Assembly: GCA_902729315.2 (NCBI GenBank) | Contig: LR746278.1 | Location: 817,001 to 881,000, forward strand | Direction of reading: 5' to 3' | DNA from: Spirodela intermedia | Taxonomy: Eukaryota; Streptophyta; Magnoliopsida; Alismatales; Araceae | Length of the DNA: 64,000 nt | In this document: in pieces, positions 36,801 to 47,099 of the stretch | Layout: every line of letters starts with the position of its first letter | How positions within the stretch are numbered: position 1 is the stretch's first letter | Made by a program: the position numbers and the translations under genes | The notes under the pieces: model-generated | Databases searched by the model: none | Told to the model about the DNA's origin: nothing | What the model saw: only the letters and a program-made list of their open reading frames with translations

Positions 36801-37916
36801 AAAAAATGTGATAGATAGAAATAGCATGCATGTAGCTCCTATCCATGTAGTTGCTTGTATGCATATCCACAAGAATCTGTAGGAAATAATGTTCATCTCT
36901 ATCACCATGTTTATTCTTGAAAGATATCCATTGTTACGTTTCTTGGTCATTTACCATGATATTTTTGTTCTATACTGTCACCACGCCTTAACAAAAAGTA
37001 CATTTCAAAACTGACCAAAAAGTATTCAACAAGCGTAGAACCGCTTTTCCGACTCCTGAAGAAGGGAGAATCCTTCAATATTGTCAGATGAGAACCAAAT
37101 AGAAAAGATGTACGTGAAATTCAACGATCCACCGGTTCACAAGACAAGACAAGACAAGACATGACTCTGAGAGAAACTGTAGCTCTGAAACAAGAAAACT
37201 TCCATGTTCACATTTAATCCCAAGGTATATATATCTTAAAAAGGCAATGTAGGGAAAATAATCTTGGTTGTATCGAACCTACACAAGCAAAAAACCTGAA
37301 GAGAGACTAAACGAGTGACTTATTTCGAGTTTCTTACGCCAACTAGACGAGTAAAGGAGAAATTGAGTTTTCATATTTCGGAAGAAAAATCACAACACAC
37401 CTCAGCTTTTGTATAGTTTCGTCCTCCGCCAAGTCCAAGGAGGCATCTCTTATTTGTGGCGGGGGAGGCGGCAACCAATCTTCTTCTTCTTCCTCCTCTC
37501 GCATATCATCTTCCAGGCGCACGACTTTATTATCACTATTTCCCTTCAACTAAAACCATCATACTCAGTGTAAGAAACACAAAGAAATTTGGAATGAGAA
37601 TCACAAACCCCACAAAAAAAAGAGCAAAATTTTAGGATTAACCTAACAACTCACCGCGGCGCTAGCACATTTCCTACGCTTCGCATTCGGGAAGCACGGA
37701 GAAGAATCCGGCTCATCATCTAGCTCATTGGAACACGGGGCCGAGAGTAAATGAAAATGCAAGACCACAACTAAGAAACAGACTTCGACAGAAACTAAAA
37801 TACGAGGGAAAGAGACGGAGAAGTGCGGACGCCGCACCATCTTCGACCGCCAGAAAATCCGCCGGCTGCACCCGACTGTAATCGAAAAGGGGCTCCAGCT
37901 CTTCCTCCCCGTCCGC
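33850..37916 (-). CDS. Rad60/SUMO-like domain (SLD) protein
   Basis: Five coding exons on the minus strand: 37916-37838, 37719-37655, 37549-37401, 34976-34763 and 34020-33850. Phases fit throughout, giving about 225 residues plus the initiator. The order is an acidic N-terminus (ADGEEELEPLFDYSRVQP), a basic patch (PNAKRRK), an acidic EEEEEEDWLPPPPP segment, a helical region (LKKQELASFAWSAEDV), then a ubiquitin-fold domain (about 150-226) from RPKILISIQDKDGH to EVHLKNPN. The domain resembles the SUMO-like domains of Rad60/NIP45 proteins, including the FKMYAGWAKC, LVFCFDG and LGLEDDDMIEV blocks. It lacks a C-terminal Gly-Gly, so it is unlikely to be conjugated; a SUMO-pathway or DNA-repair role is inferred. 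The exon with the start codon is unresolved: an in-frame TAG precedes GCG GAC in 37917-37920, so an upstream exon ending in ATG (possibly at 38041) is needed. Confidence 0.85.
34127..34168. repeat. Perfect 17-bp inverted repeat (hairpin) in an intron
   Basis: AGAAGTCAAACCAGACC (34127-34143) is separated by an 8-base loop from its exact reverse complement GGTCTGGTTTGACTTCT (34152-34168). It lies in the last intron of the SLD-protein gene. Confidence 0.9.
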
Positions 37917-39581
37917 CTAAAATTCAACAGAAGTCGTCACAACGCGCGCGCACACACACACACACAATGATCATTAGAAACCCTAGAGAAATCGGACACC
38001 ACAGCGCAGGAGAAGAGAGGAGGAAGGGGACCGTCGTGACCATGTAAATTACTGTAGCTCCGAGGGAAGGAAACCTTCTGGCCCGTTCAGCTCTCCTTCT
38101 GGGGCCGTCGGCCGACCACAGATCGGCGCCCACCCCCCGTTCCTCCGACCACCCTGAAACACATCGAACAGGTAGAGGAAGAAGAAGAAGAAGAAGAAGA
38201 AGAAGAAGAAGAACCGGTAATATTTTGGGCCTCAATACTCCAATTAAGATCTTTTGGCCCATTTAGATCTTCCCATGTGGGCCTGGGAATCTACATGATG
38301 CATGTGGGCCCTTGGTAGCACTTCACGTGATCGGTGTGTGATGAGCGGCGCGGTCACGTGGTTTTCTTGACAGAAGGCACGAAACGCGCGCGACGTAGAG
38401 AGACTCCTCCTCTCGGTCACGTTGCATCCACTTTGGGCGGGTGATTTTACTACTATGGTTAATCGAACGGCTATTTTCATGTGACGTGGAGCCAAGAGGA
38501 TGAACCCCGCGGATCATGACGTCAGCGTTGATGGCCTCAAACGGACGGCTGAGCTAGTCTGGATAAAGTTTATGACCGTCTGATTGATGAAGCTCATGAA
38601 GTCCACCGATGTTCTGCGAATGGATGGGGCCCGCAAGGCGGGAAGGGAGTGCCACAGAGAGAAAACAGGTATGCTAAGCTAAAGCGAAGCAAGACGGTCC
38701 TCTCTCTTTCTCTCTCTAGTTATCATCGTCGCCTTATTTCTTGCTGTAGGAGGAAACTCCGAGCTCGTTTCTCTCTCTGAAAGCTGGCCAACGTCTGGAG
38801 CCGGCGAAGGGATCTGAGGCCCCGAAGAAAGAAAGGTAGGATACGACTCGAGCGGTGCGGAGAGATCGGCGGTGATAACCCGCCGCCAGATCCAGTCCAT
38901 GCCAGAGTAATGCAGTTGAGGTCCCGGCGTATGCCGGAGATTTTCTTGATGAGGATCGGTTGGAGTCCAGTGATGGAGGACTCGAAGCGTCTCAGCTGAC
39001 AGTAAGTTACTCGCACTCGGATGTTTTCGTGTGTAAACAAAGTTAAGGGGAGTTCTCTGAGGGGAGAACAGGAGTCTGGGAACTCAGGGACGGTACTTTC
39101 ATTTTTTTCCTGATGGATCAGATAGATCTGGTGATTTGAAGTGGAAACTACGGCGCATATTGGCTTCAATTGATCGAGAGATGTTATTCTCGTGGTGTTC
39201 GGGGAAGTTTTTTAAAATGTTGGCTGTTTGTGGGAAGTTTTTAGAAACACGGTGTTCGAGTATTGCTCACCGGAGCAGATAGGTTGGATTTTTTTTATTT
39301 TTCGAGTAGAAGAAGATGATTTGGAGAAATGAAAATTACGACCGCTCATGCTGTTAAATCTTGGAAGGTTTTCTAACTTATATGAACCTACACATTTTTT
39401 ATTTAACTGCACAATATACTGACCACTGATCCAACAACTCGGGGAGAATGACCTATTTTTAACGAAAAAAACGAGGTGAAATTTTCATTCAGATCTTAGT
39501 CATTCATATGCCTGGTGGCGATGAGATTACACTTAGATACTCCATATAATATTATTTTTCTCGTTAATTAATTTCCAGGTG
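37917..39581. promoter_or_regulatory. Divergent promoter region between SLD-protein and TPX2-protein genes
   Basis: The two genes point away from each other across this interval. An AAACCCTA telo-box-like motif is at 37978-37985 and GGCCCA motifs are at about 38227, 38257 and 38278. A (GAA)n tract covers about 38174-38213, and a CT-rich patch is at 38700-38720. An untranslated first exon of the TPX2-protein gene probably lies at about 38650-39100, with an acceptor (TTTCCAG) at 39572-39578. Confidence 0.45.
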
Positions 39582-42500
39582 ATGCTGTTTCTTGTCATGG
39601 CAGGCGAGATTGAAGATCGCACCAATTTTCAGGTCCTACTCTATTTTTTTCTCATATCCTTTTCGATGCTGAGATATCAATGCTCACCAAATGGCTTCTT
39701 TTTAATATGCCATTTTCAAAATATTTTATGACGATCATTATGTCACTACTTGATTGGTTTTTTCTATGAAAATTCCTAGTTTTGAGATGTATGTTTTAAT
39801 TGGCTGCAGTAATCGTTCTCATCATCGTTTGATATCTCTATTAATGCATTTTTTTCATGCTGCTATTTCATTTTTCGAGACTCTGACTACTCTACAATGA
39901 GCGCCACTGTTTCTGAGTTTCCAGTATTATATCACCTTACCAATATTTCTTTATCTTTCTTGCCCATAATTCTGATAGTAATTGACGTGTATAAGAGATC
40001 TAGTTCCACCTGTGCTGCGCATTTCAACTGTAGCTTTATAGAAGACGCACATACATATTTTGGGTACATTTGTTTAGTCCACTATAACTTCATTAAATTG
40101 TAGATCGCGATTTCCCTTTCTAGAAATAAAAACTTTTCAGTAGCACTGCACGCTGGTTCGGGTTAATTTCTGATCAAGTACTTCATTGTTCACATGTTAT
40201 TATTTTCAAGTGGAGTTATTTTAGGAATGAACTGCAGTCATTATTGGAATATTTTTACTTAGGAAAATTGTATTCACATATGATATTTTCTCGGTTTATA
40301 ATTTTATTTATTTAGGAGTTGTGAGTTGACTGCTTTTGGTCGGCTTACCTATTTACTTTGGAAGTTTGTTCAATAATTACTGAGGTCTCACCATTTCTAA
40401 CGTTTTGATCGCTTGTTCTCATGTCTCTGTGGTCAAAATATTGCCAGGCTGACTGCTTGCACTCTGATTCTGTATCATTTGGGAGGTTTGAATCCGAGTC
40501 TTTATCTTGGGAAAAGAGATCATCCTTCTCTCGCAATCAGTACCTGGAGGAAGTTGAAAAATATTCCACACCTGGTTCAGTTACGAAAAAGAAAGCTTAT
40601 TTGGAAGCTCACTTTAAGACGAAGACTTATCTCCAAGGTTTAACTGGAACCCAGAAAGGGACGGATGGCCTAGTTGAAAATGACGCCGAAATTCGAGATG
40701 GATGCGTGGAGGAGCTTGAGAATCTGATCAACGAAGAAACACTCAATACTGGAGAATCTGGAAGCCATGCGAACGATGAAATCCAATTTTCATGGTATGA
40801 TGTGACCCCAGACATTGCAGATGGGCATAAACATGAGGTGGAAGAGGTTGAAAGTGAAGCATCGTTATATGTATTCCCTATCAAAGTCAGAAATAGTAAG
40901 TACATTAGCTGTGCGCCAATTCTCAATATCCGTTCTCTGGATGTTGATTGTGGGGAAAGAGTGACGGCAACCCCTTTAATTGATCCCTCAGATTTGGACA
41001 AGAGCACTATAGACACTACTGAAAGAGTCTCAGTACGTGTTGCCACTGGACCAGATAAAAGCGATGTAATAGTTCATGCAACCTCAGTATGTGATTCCAA
41101 AGAATCAGACAAATATGATGCAGACATAGTGTACGAGGAAGTGGAAACAATCCCTGCATGTGATTCCTTGGATGCAGAAAGTAGCAAAGTAAACATGAAT
41201 TCAAGAATCTCAGCATGTGATGCTACAGAACCAGATAAAAATTCTGTAGATATGGTTTTCGAACAGAAACCCGAAGATAGTGTTAAAGATATGGATTCTG
41301 AGCAAATGGATTCTTTATCTCAGAGTTGTCCTGTTAAGATAGCCAGCTCTTCTATTTTGGAGAAAATGTCAGAATTTACCCTCGAGGTGAGACGTTTTCA
41401 AAGAAAATTTCAAGTCCTCTCTCTCGTCATCTTCCTTTGTTCCACTAAGTGACTTAAATCATTTTTCAAAGGGCATTCTGATCATCAATGCATTGTACTA
41501 ATTGAGGCAGTGTATGGAGTAAAAGGGATAAAGGAGATTATACCATATTTTCTATTTCCTACAAAAATACATCGAAAAAGAAAACTTCAGATCGCCGGGT
41601 TTTTTTTTTATCATTAGATTGATGAAATTTTCTATTTATCGTTGACGAAAGGGTCACGTGGTATTCACTGTTCTATTTTTGTGGAAATATCCTTTTGAAG
41701 GAAAAGACAACTGTAGTACAGGAGCCTAGAAAAGTTGACTCAAGGAGGGAGGCTCCTGTTCTCCAGAAAGGTCAAAAGAATTCATCAGCGAAAGGTTACC
41801 CTTATCTGGGGAAGGTAGCGGCAGAAGTTCCAAGGAAGGCAGAAAAGGAGACTCCTTATAGCCTAAAGCAATCTTCTTCAGGAGTTTTACCCTCAAAATC
41901 CCCTCGTCAGGAAAACACGGAACCTGAGGTAACCAACCATTTTAGGAGCATCTGTGGAGGCACAATTTTTTTTTTCTTTTCAATGAGTTAAAATTTTACA
42001 CATGAACCCCCATACCCTGTTTAAAAGATTATTTAACTTTGGGCCCCTTCGTAGGATGTGCTTTATGCTGGATTTTGGTTTCAGCATAAATATAAACTTT
42101 TGAATTTTGGTTGCAGGATTCTGAAAAAATAAAGATAAACTCGAGACAAGGGAATGGAAGGTATGTTGCGCTTTGCTTCCTGATTACTTTCTAAGCTCGT
42201 AAAGTTTTCTTCTTTATTCGTGTAAATTTTCATCACTGTCAGTTCCCTTCATCTTGAAAGAACAAACAAGAGCGCTGTGACGCTTGCGCCTACTTCTCAC
42301 AAGGGTCAAGCTGACGAATGCCAGTCAGAAATCACGTATTTGACTTTATCCCGTTGACCCTATTCTCTCACGTACTTTAAGGATCCTCACTCATCGCCTA
42401 ACCCCCAGGCCTAAACGGGCAACGAAAACGACGAAGCCTGAACCAAGGTCCAGTGGCGCAAGCTTCAGTTTCAGGAGCAGCGAAAGAGCTGAAAAGAGGA

Positions 42501-43631
42501 AAGAGGCAAGCCACGTTCTGGTTTTTCTCTCCCATTTTATTTCTGTTTCTGGCCAAATTCTGCTAGACAATTGATCGGTATCCTTTCTTCTGTAATCCAG
42601 TTTTACATGAAATTGGGGGAAAAGCAGCAAGCCAAGGAGGCCAAGATTAGTCAGATCCAACTAAGAACACAGGTCTGGGGAATATATGACTGCTACTTTT
42701 TTGAGTCCTCTATTTATTTATTTATTTATTTTATTATCACTGAAAAGTGGTGAATTTATGTTGTGCCTTGCCTTTAGCTTTTTATTTGTTTATTTATTTA
42801 TTTATTTATTTATCCCGATGCATCCATAGATTCCCTGCGTGTCATAAATCCAATGCATTGTTTTCAAATGTATGCCCAAATTAGAAAACAACCCTTCTTT
42901 GGCTTTGGGTTTGACGAGGAAGACACTGATGAATTTGCGTTCTGTACGAGCAGGAAGAAAGAGATGCTGAAATTAGACAGCTCAGGAAGAGCCTCAGCTT
43001 CAAAGCCACACCCATGCCTTCTTTCTATCACGAAGCTGCCCCGAAGGCCTATGATGTGAAAAAGGTATCTCCCCTTGAATTATATATGCTTCCATAATCC
43101 ATTCCGAAATAAAGATCAACCTTTTTTACTTTGGTAAATAGCACTCATAATGAATAAAAACTTTGGTGAATATCACTCAGCATCGTTATGAAGAAGAACC
43201 CAAATTTTTGTTCTCAAAGTATGGAAAATATTGCTAAAAATGGGACAAGAATATGCCCGAGCAGGCACTGAAACTCACCTGTAACAATTTACCATGTTCA
43301 GGCTACCAATGGTCATGGGAAACCTTTGAAAGCGAGAAGCAAGTGTGAGTGCTCTAGGGTCACTGGTGCACTCGCACGAGCAAACTCCTCAGAGCCTCCG
43401 ACCACCGGTGATCAGCCAATCACCACCCAGATGGAACTCGCGAGTTCAACAGAGGGAGTCAACGGTGGAGCTGGGAAAACAGGATATTTTCCAGATTCGG
43501 AAAGAACATACAGACTCGTGGCTTCCAAGAAGGACACGAGGGAGAAGGTGAGCTTACCGCGGCAGGGGACGAACAAGACAGGGAGAGTGGTTGGTGTTAA
43601 GCAAGTGAGAGGCCAAAAGGGATCTCCCTAG
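39582..43631 (+). CDS. WVD2-like / TPX2 C-terminal domain microtubule-binding protein
   Basis: Nine exons: 39597-39632 (or from the in-frame ATG at 39582), 40448-41386, 41701-41928, 42117-42160, 42243-42323, 42409-42505, 42601-42672, 42954-43064, 43302-43631; about 645 residues. The N-terminal signature SVSFGRFESESLSWEK and KYSTPGSVTKKKAYLEAHF are hallmarks of the WVD2-like family. The TPX2 domain (about 465-536) reads SSERAEKRKE|FYMKLGEKQQ, continues through KEAKISQIQLRTQ, and ends RQLRKSLSFKATPMPSFYHE. Such proteins bind and bundle microtubules and shape anisotropic cell growth. Exon 6 to 7 is a GC-AG intron (GAG|GCAAGC). The boundary of exons 5/6 is uncertain: 42324-42408 is the best intron, but 42336-42381 (46 nt) also keeps the frame; without any intron there a TGA would stop the protein. 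Confidence 0.9.
42506..42600 (+). other. GC-AG intron of the TPX2-protein gene
   Basis: The exon ends AAAGAG and the intron begins GCAAGCC, matching the AG|GCAAG consensus of GC-AG introns; the acceptor is TGTAATCCAG|TTTTAC. Joining here gives the conserved RKE|FYMKL of TPX2 domains. The nearest GT alternative (CAC|GTTCTG at 42514) would insert three residues into that conserved block. Confidence 0.8.
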
Positions 43632-44737
43632 AGCGGTGGCGATGTTAGGTGCATATTCTTTCGACTTTTCTGCAGATGATGGTGGATCTTATTGGGCCTA
43701 AATGGGCCGCGCCGTGCCCGGAGAAACAATCTTCAAAAGGTCCCCATGAACCCGAGATGATCATGTGGCAAGGAAAAATAATGACGGTGAAATTATTTTC
43801 TTTCTGTGAAAAATAATTTTGAAACCCAGAAATTTGGATAAAAATGGACCTGGCCTGGATCAAAAGCCCCTAGACATATTGGGTTCAGGACCCATTAGAA
43901 ACTCCTACTCACTCTCTCTCTCTCTCTCTCTCTCCCGTCTCTCTCTTGCTACGAGCTAAGGCTTGGGCCCTTACGAAAGGCTATTGGGTTCAGGATGAGC
44001 CCGAGAAGACCTAGACTAGCCCGGCCCATTAGATCCTCACACTCTCTCTCTCTCTCTCTCTCTCTCTTGCTACGAGCTAAGGCTTGGGCCCTGATGAAAG
44101 GATATTGGGTTCAGGATGAGCCCGAGAAGACCTAGACTAGCCCGGCCCATTAGATCCTCATACTCACTCTCTCTCTCTCTCTCTCCGTGTACCTATGAAC
44201 TGTCATTCAAATACGTCAGTCTGTGGGCGACGCGGCACCAACCGGACTGCTGGCGGGCACTGCCCGAGCTCGGGAGACCGCACGTCCTCCCCACCTCGGC
44301 GCCCGACGGCGTCGGTGGCGGCGACCTCCCGCCCACCTCTGGAGCCCCGCCAAAATGCTCCCCCCGTCGGTCGATCGGTCGTCCGTCTCTCTCTCTCTCT
44401 CTTTCTCTCTCTACCACTCTTGACTTCGTTATGGGATCAGGAGTACATGGTGTTTGAAGCACGGATAGAACCGGAAGCGCCTCTTGTTTCAAAGAGAGGA
44501 AGACGGGTTATTCACATTTAATTTGATGAAATTCGCTGGGCCAACGAGTAGAGTGAAACTATGATCGATATCTTGATCTAAATCATAGCGAGGTCATTTC
44601 CTCGGAAGTGGAAATGAAGCGCCCGCAGACGAGCGAACATAAATTATTACCCTGAAACGACGATCGTAGGCACTATATGAAGAAATCTGCGGTATTCTGG
44701 TAGTCCCTCTCTACTCTCTCTCTGTGCTGCAGTCGGG
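43632..44737. other. Intergenic region between converging genes
   Basis: The region holds the 3' flanks of the TPX2-protein and proline-rich-protein genes. It contains the tandem duplication listed at 43911-44165, a GC-rich patch at about 44225-44385 and a (CT)n tract at 44386-44412. No gene is supported. Confidence 0.55.
43911..44165. repeat. Tandem duplication of about 125 bp with (CT)n
   Basis: Two units (about 43911-44040 and 44041-44165) each contain a (CT)n tract, TTGCTACGAGCTAAGGCTTG, a GGGCCCT block, ATTGGGTTCAGGATGAGCCC, GAGAAGACCTAGACTAGCCC and GGCCCATTAGATCCTCA. They differ at only a few positions, so the duplication is recent. Confidence 0.9.
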
Positions 44738-45127
44738 CTACAGAAGGAAGAACCCCAGAGTAATGATACAACTGAGGAGGGCCGTGGGAAGCCGGAGAAG
44801 CGCCGAGCCCGAATTCCGGGAGTAGAAAGGGAAGTAGGGCACGATCTGGCTGGGCGGCGGCGGCGCCGCCGGCAAGTACGGCATCACCCCCGGCACGTTT
44901 ATCCCCGGCGTGTACGGCGTCGACGGCGGCGGCGGAGAGTAATAATAGTTGGGAAACGGCTGCTGCGGCGGCGGCGGCGGCGGCGGCGACGGGTAGTAGG
45001 TGACCCCGGTGGGCGGCGGCAGGCAGGGGTACGGGCACTCCGTCGAGGCGTCCGCCACCGTCACGGTAGCGTACTCCGCCACCGCGGCGGCGAGGAACAG
45101 GGCGGCAATCGCCGTCTTGGCGGCCAT
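44738..45127 (-). CDS. Small proline-rich (extensin-like) protein, probably GPI-anchored
   Basis: Intronless gene of 129 residues starting at ATG 45127-45125; the longer frame upstream starts only with GTG. An N-terminal signal peptide (MAAKTAIAALFLAAAVAEYA) is followed by a Cys-containing ECPYPCLPPP motif, a Pro/Tyr-rich region (PSPPPPPPP, NYYYSPPPPS, YLPAAPPPPS) and a hydrophobic C-terminal tail (LPTALLSCIITLGFFLL). The tail after a small-residue site (NSGSA) fits GPI-anchor attachment. SPPPP motifs are substrates for proline hydroxylation and arabinosylation, so a cell-wall or plasma-membrane surface role is inferred. A TATAGATA box lies at 45222-45215. Confidence 0.75.
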   Translation of the reverse strand: MAAKTAIAALFLAAAVAEYATVTVADASTECPYPCLPPPTGVTYYPSPPPPPPPQQPFPNYYYSPPPPSTPYTPGINVPGVMPYLPAAPPPPSQIVPYFPFYSRNSGSALLRLPTALLSCIITLGFFLL

Positions 45128-46004
45128 GGCCGGTGAGGGAAGCTTGAAGAGGCCGAGCAGAAGAGAGAGAGTGAGACAAGCGTTAAACCGGTGCGCGACT
45201 ACGTCGGCCACATGTATCTATAATGGAATGTGCAGGAAGAGGATAGTTTAGTCTTTTCCAACGCTCGCACCGACGGCCCCCCGACCGTACGGCCAGATCA
45301 ATTGATTCCTTAAGTTAACGGAACCATTATTCTCGTTCCCGATCGACGGTCGGATGGCCCTAGAGTCTTCTGATCTGCTCTTGGCTGGATGACGGCCGTC
45401 CGATCTTATTACGTGGCAATTATGTGGCCTCTCGCCTGTCGCGGGCACTACCCTCTCCGGAAACTTCGGGATTTATTTCTTTTAAAGTAAATTTATATAA
45501 TTAAATTATTAATGGTATTAAATTTCTATCTTAGCGGGGGGAGAGTGGGGATCCGACGGTTTCCGAGGACTCCACGTCAACAGTTGGAAACGAGGCGATC
45601 CCACCCGTGCGATTGGTCGATGATCTATTCAATGATAAAGGGGTCTTAACGGGCTGGGCTGGAATGGGATGGGCTGGGACGTGCCTAGCCAAGATATGTC
45701 CTTGGAGAATACGAGAGAAATGGGCTTTGAGCCGGCCCAAAATAAACTATCAAATGCGATTTTACTAAATTATCAAATTTCACTTTATTTTAAATTTAAT
45801 GTTAATGTAAATATGGTGTAATTGGATTGGGCCGGGCCGGAGTCTTGACATCTGTCACGAGGGTCAGATCGGCCCACTTCTCGGAAGCTCAATAAACTGG
45901 CTGTTGGGTATACCCTACGAAATCTGAGCCCGACTTCGCTCAGATAATATCTTTAATAAATATGGCGTAGACGATGGTAATCTAGAGTCAACCCTTAGTT
46001 TAGG

Positions 46005-46044
<40 letters not shown>

Positions 46045-46325
46045 TACGATGGATTCTGGGTATTTATTGGGCCGGCAGATGGGGCCAGTCCAAGAAGATA
46101 GGTGGGTGCGCTTTAGATCCAGCATGGAAAGCCCATTTGGAGAGTCTATTAAAATAAGGACAAAGGATAAAGTATGTGCGGATCTCCTTCTGGAGGCGGA
46201 GAGAGAGAGACAGAGGAGTGTAGAGAGATGAAGGGAGGAGGAGAACTGGGTTTTTCTCCTCTGATTATCCATTGTTCTTCGAGCTGTTTGAGGAAGAGTT
46301 TTCTGGGGATTCCTTTCCGACACTC

Positions 46326-46357
<32 letters not shown>

Positions 46358-47099
46358 CTCTTACGTTCCCCAGATTTTTTTGGGACAATGATGATAGTGA
46401 TTATAGCATTCGAGTGTTCATTTGAGTGGATATCTCAGTCGTTGCCCCCTGGTTCCAGACAGAGGCGCCTTTTTAAGGTACATTCCCTGAAGTAGTGTGC
46501 ATCGGAGAGGTTGACTTTGTCTCAAGGGCAATCATCTATGCCCTTGAATTCACATGAATTCACATTACATACTCTTCATTTTATTTTTGACTCGATTGGA
46601 TGCGATCATATTCCTATCCCATTTCCACGATCCATTGGAAGGTTGACCTATCTCTGGCTAACATCCACAGTTCACTTTGGTATATCTGTCTCCCTGTACT
46701 TGTTTACATGTTCATCGAGATCCATCCAGAGTCTGACCTGGAGTTATCTCTCCATCGTGGCCTCTCCTCTTCTCCATACCATCCAGGTGGACGACTAGGT
46801 TCTTGCTCGGCTCGAGAAAATATCTATAGTCAAAGGGCGGCGGCGTTCCCTCACGTTCCTCTTTTGACTCTTAGTCTTCACATTGGGACCGATCTTTCAA
46901 ACGCTGCGGCCTTCTCGTTAAACGATAGTCGTACGAGATGTCCCGCAGAAAGGTATGGCTGAGGGCCGCACGATTCTTGCAGTGGGGGCCGTATGATTGC
47001 TTCTTTTATGTGGAGTAATCACCTTCCTGGTCGCCGCTGGCAACGCCAAAACCAGTATATAAGGTAATGGAGCAGATCCTCTGGCAGACCGACTGCGAG
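45128..47099. other. Intergenic region upstream of proline-rich and WAK genes
   Basis: The two flanking genes diverge, so both promoters lie here. Visible items are a (GA)n tract (about 46008-46042), a (TA)n tract (about 46328-46356), several GGCCCA/GGGCC motifs (45650-45860) and the WAK TATA box at 47056. ORFs in this interval are short and unrecognised. Confidence 0.5.
47056..47063 (+). promoter_or_regulatory. TATA box of the WAK gene
   Basis: TATATAAG lies 37-44 bases upstream of the ATG at 47100. This makes that ATG the likely start and excludes the ATG at 47067, which is too close to the box to be transcribed. Confidence 0.65.

Noticed and set aside
37924-38262. Minus-strand ORF with a Leu run and a Cys-Val run near the SLD-protein gene
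   Set aside because: The runs come from (GAA)n and (CA)n microsatellites; it does not match the N-terminus expected for that gene.
45248-46425. Several ORFs of 60-107 codons around the (GA)n and (TA)n tracts
   Set aside because: They translate microsatellite DNA or random intergenic sequence, with no domain, splice partner or strand consistency.
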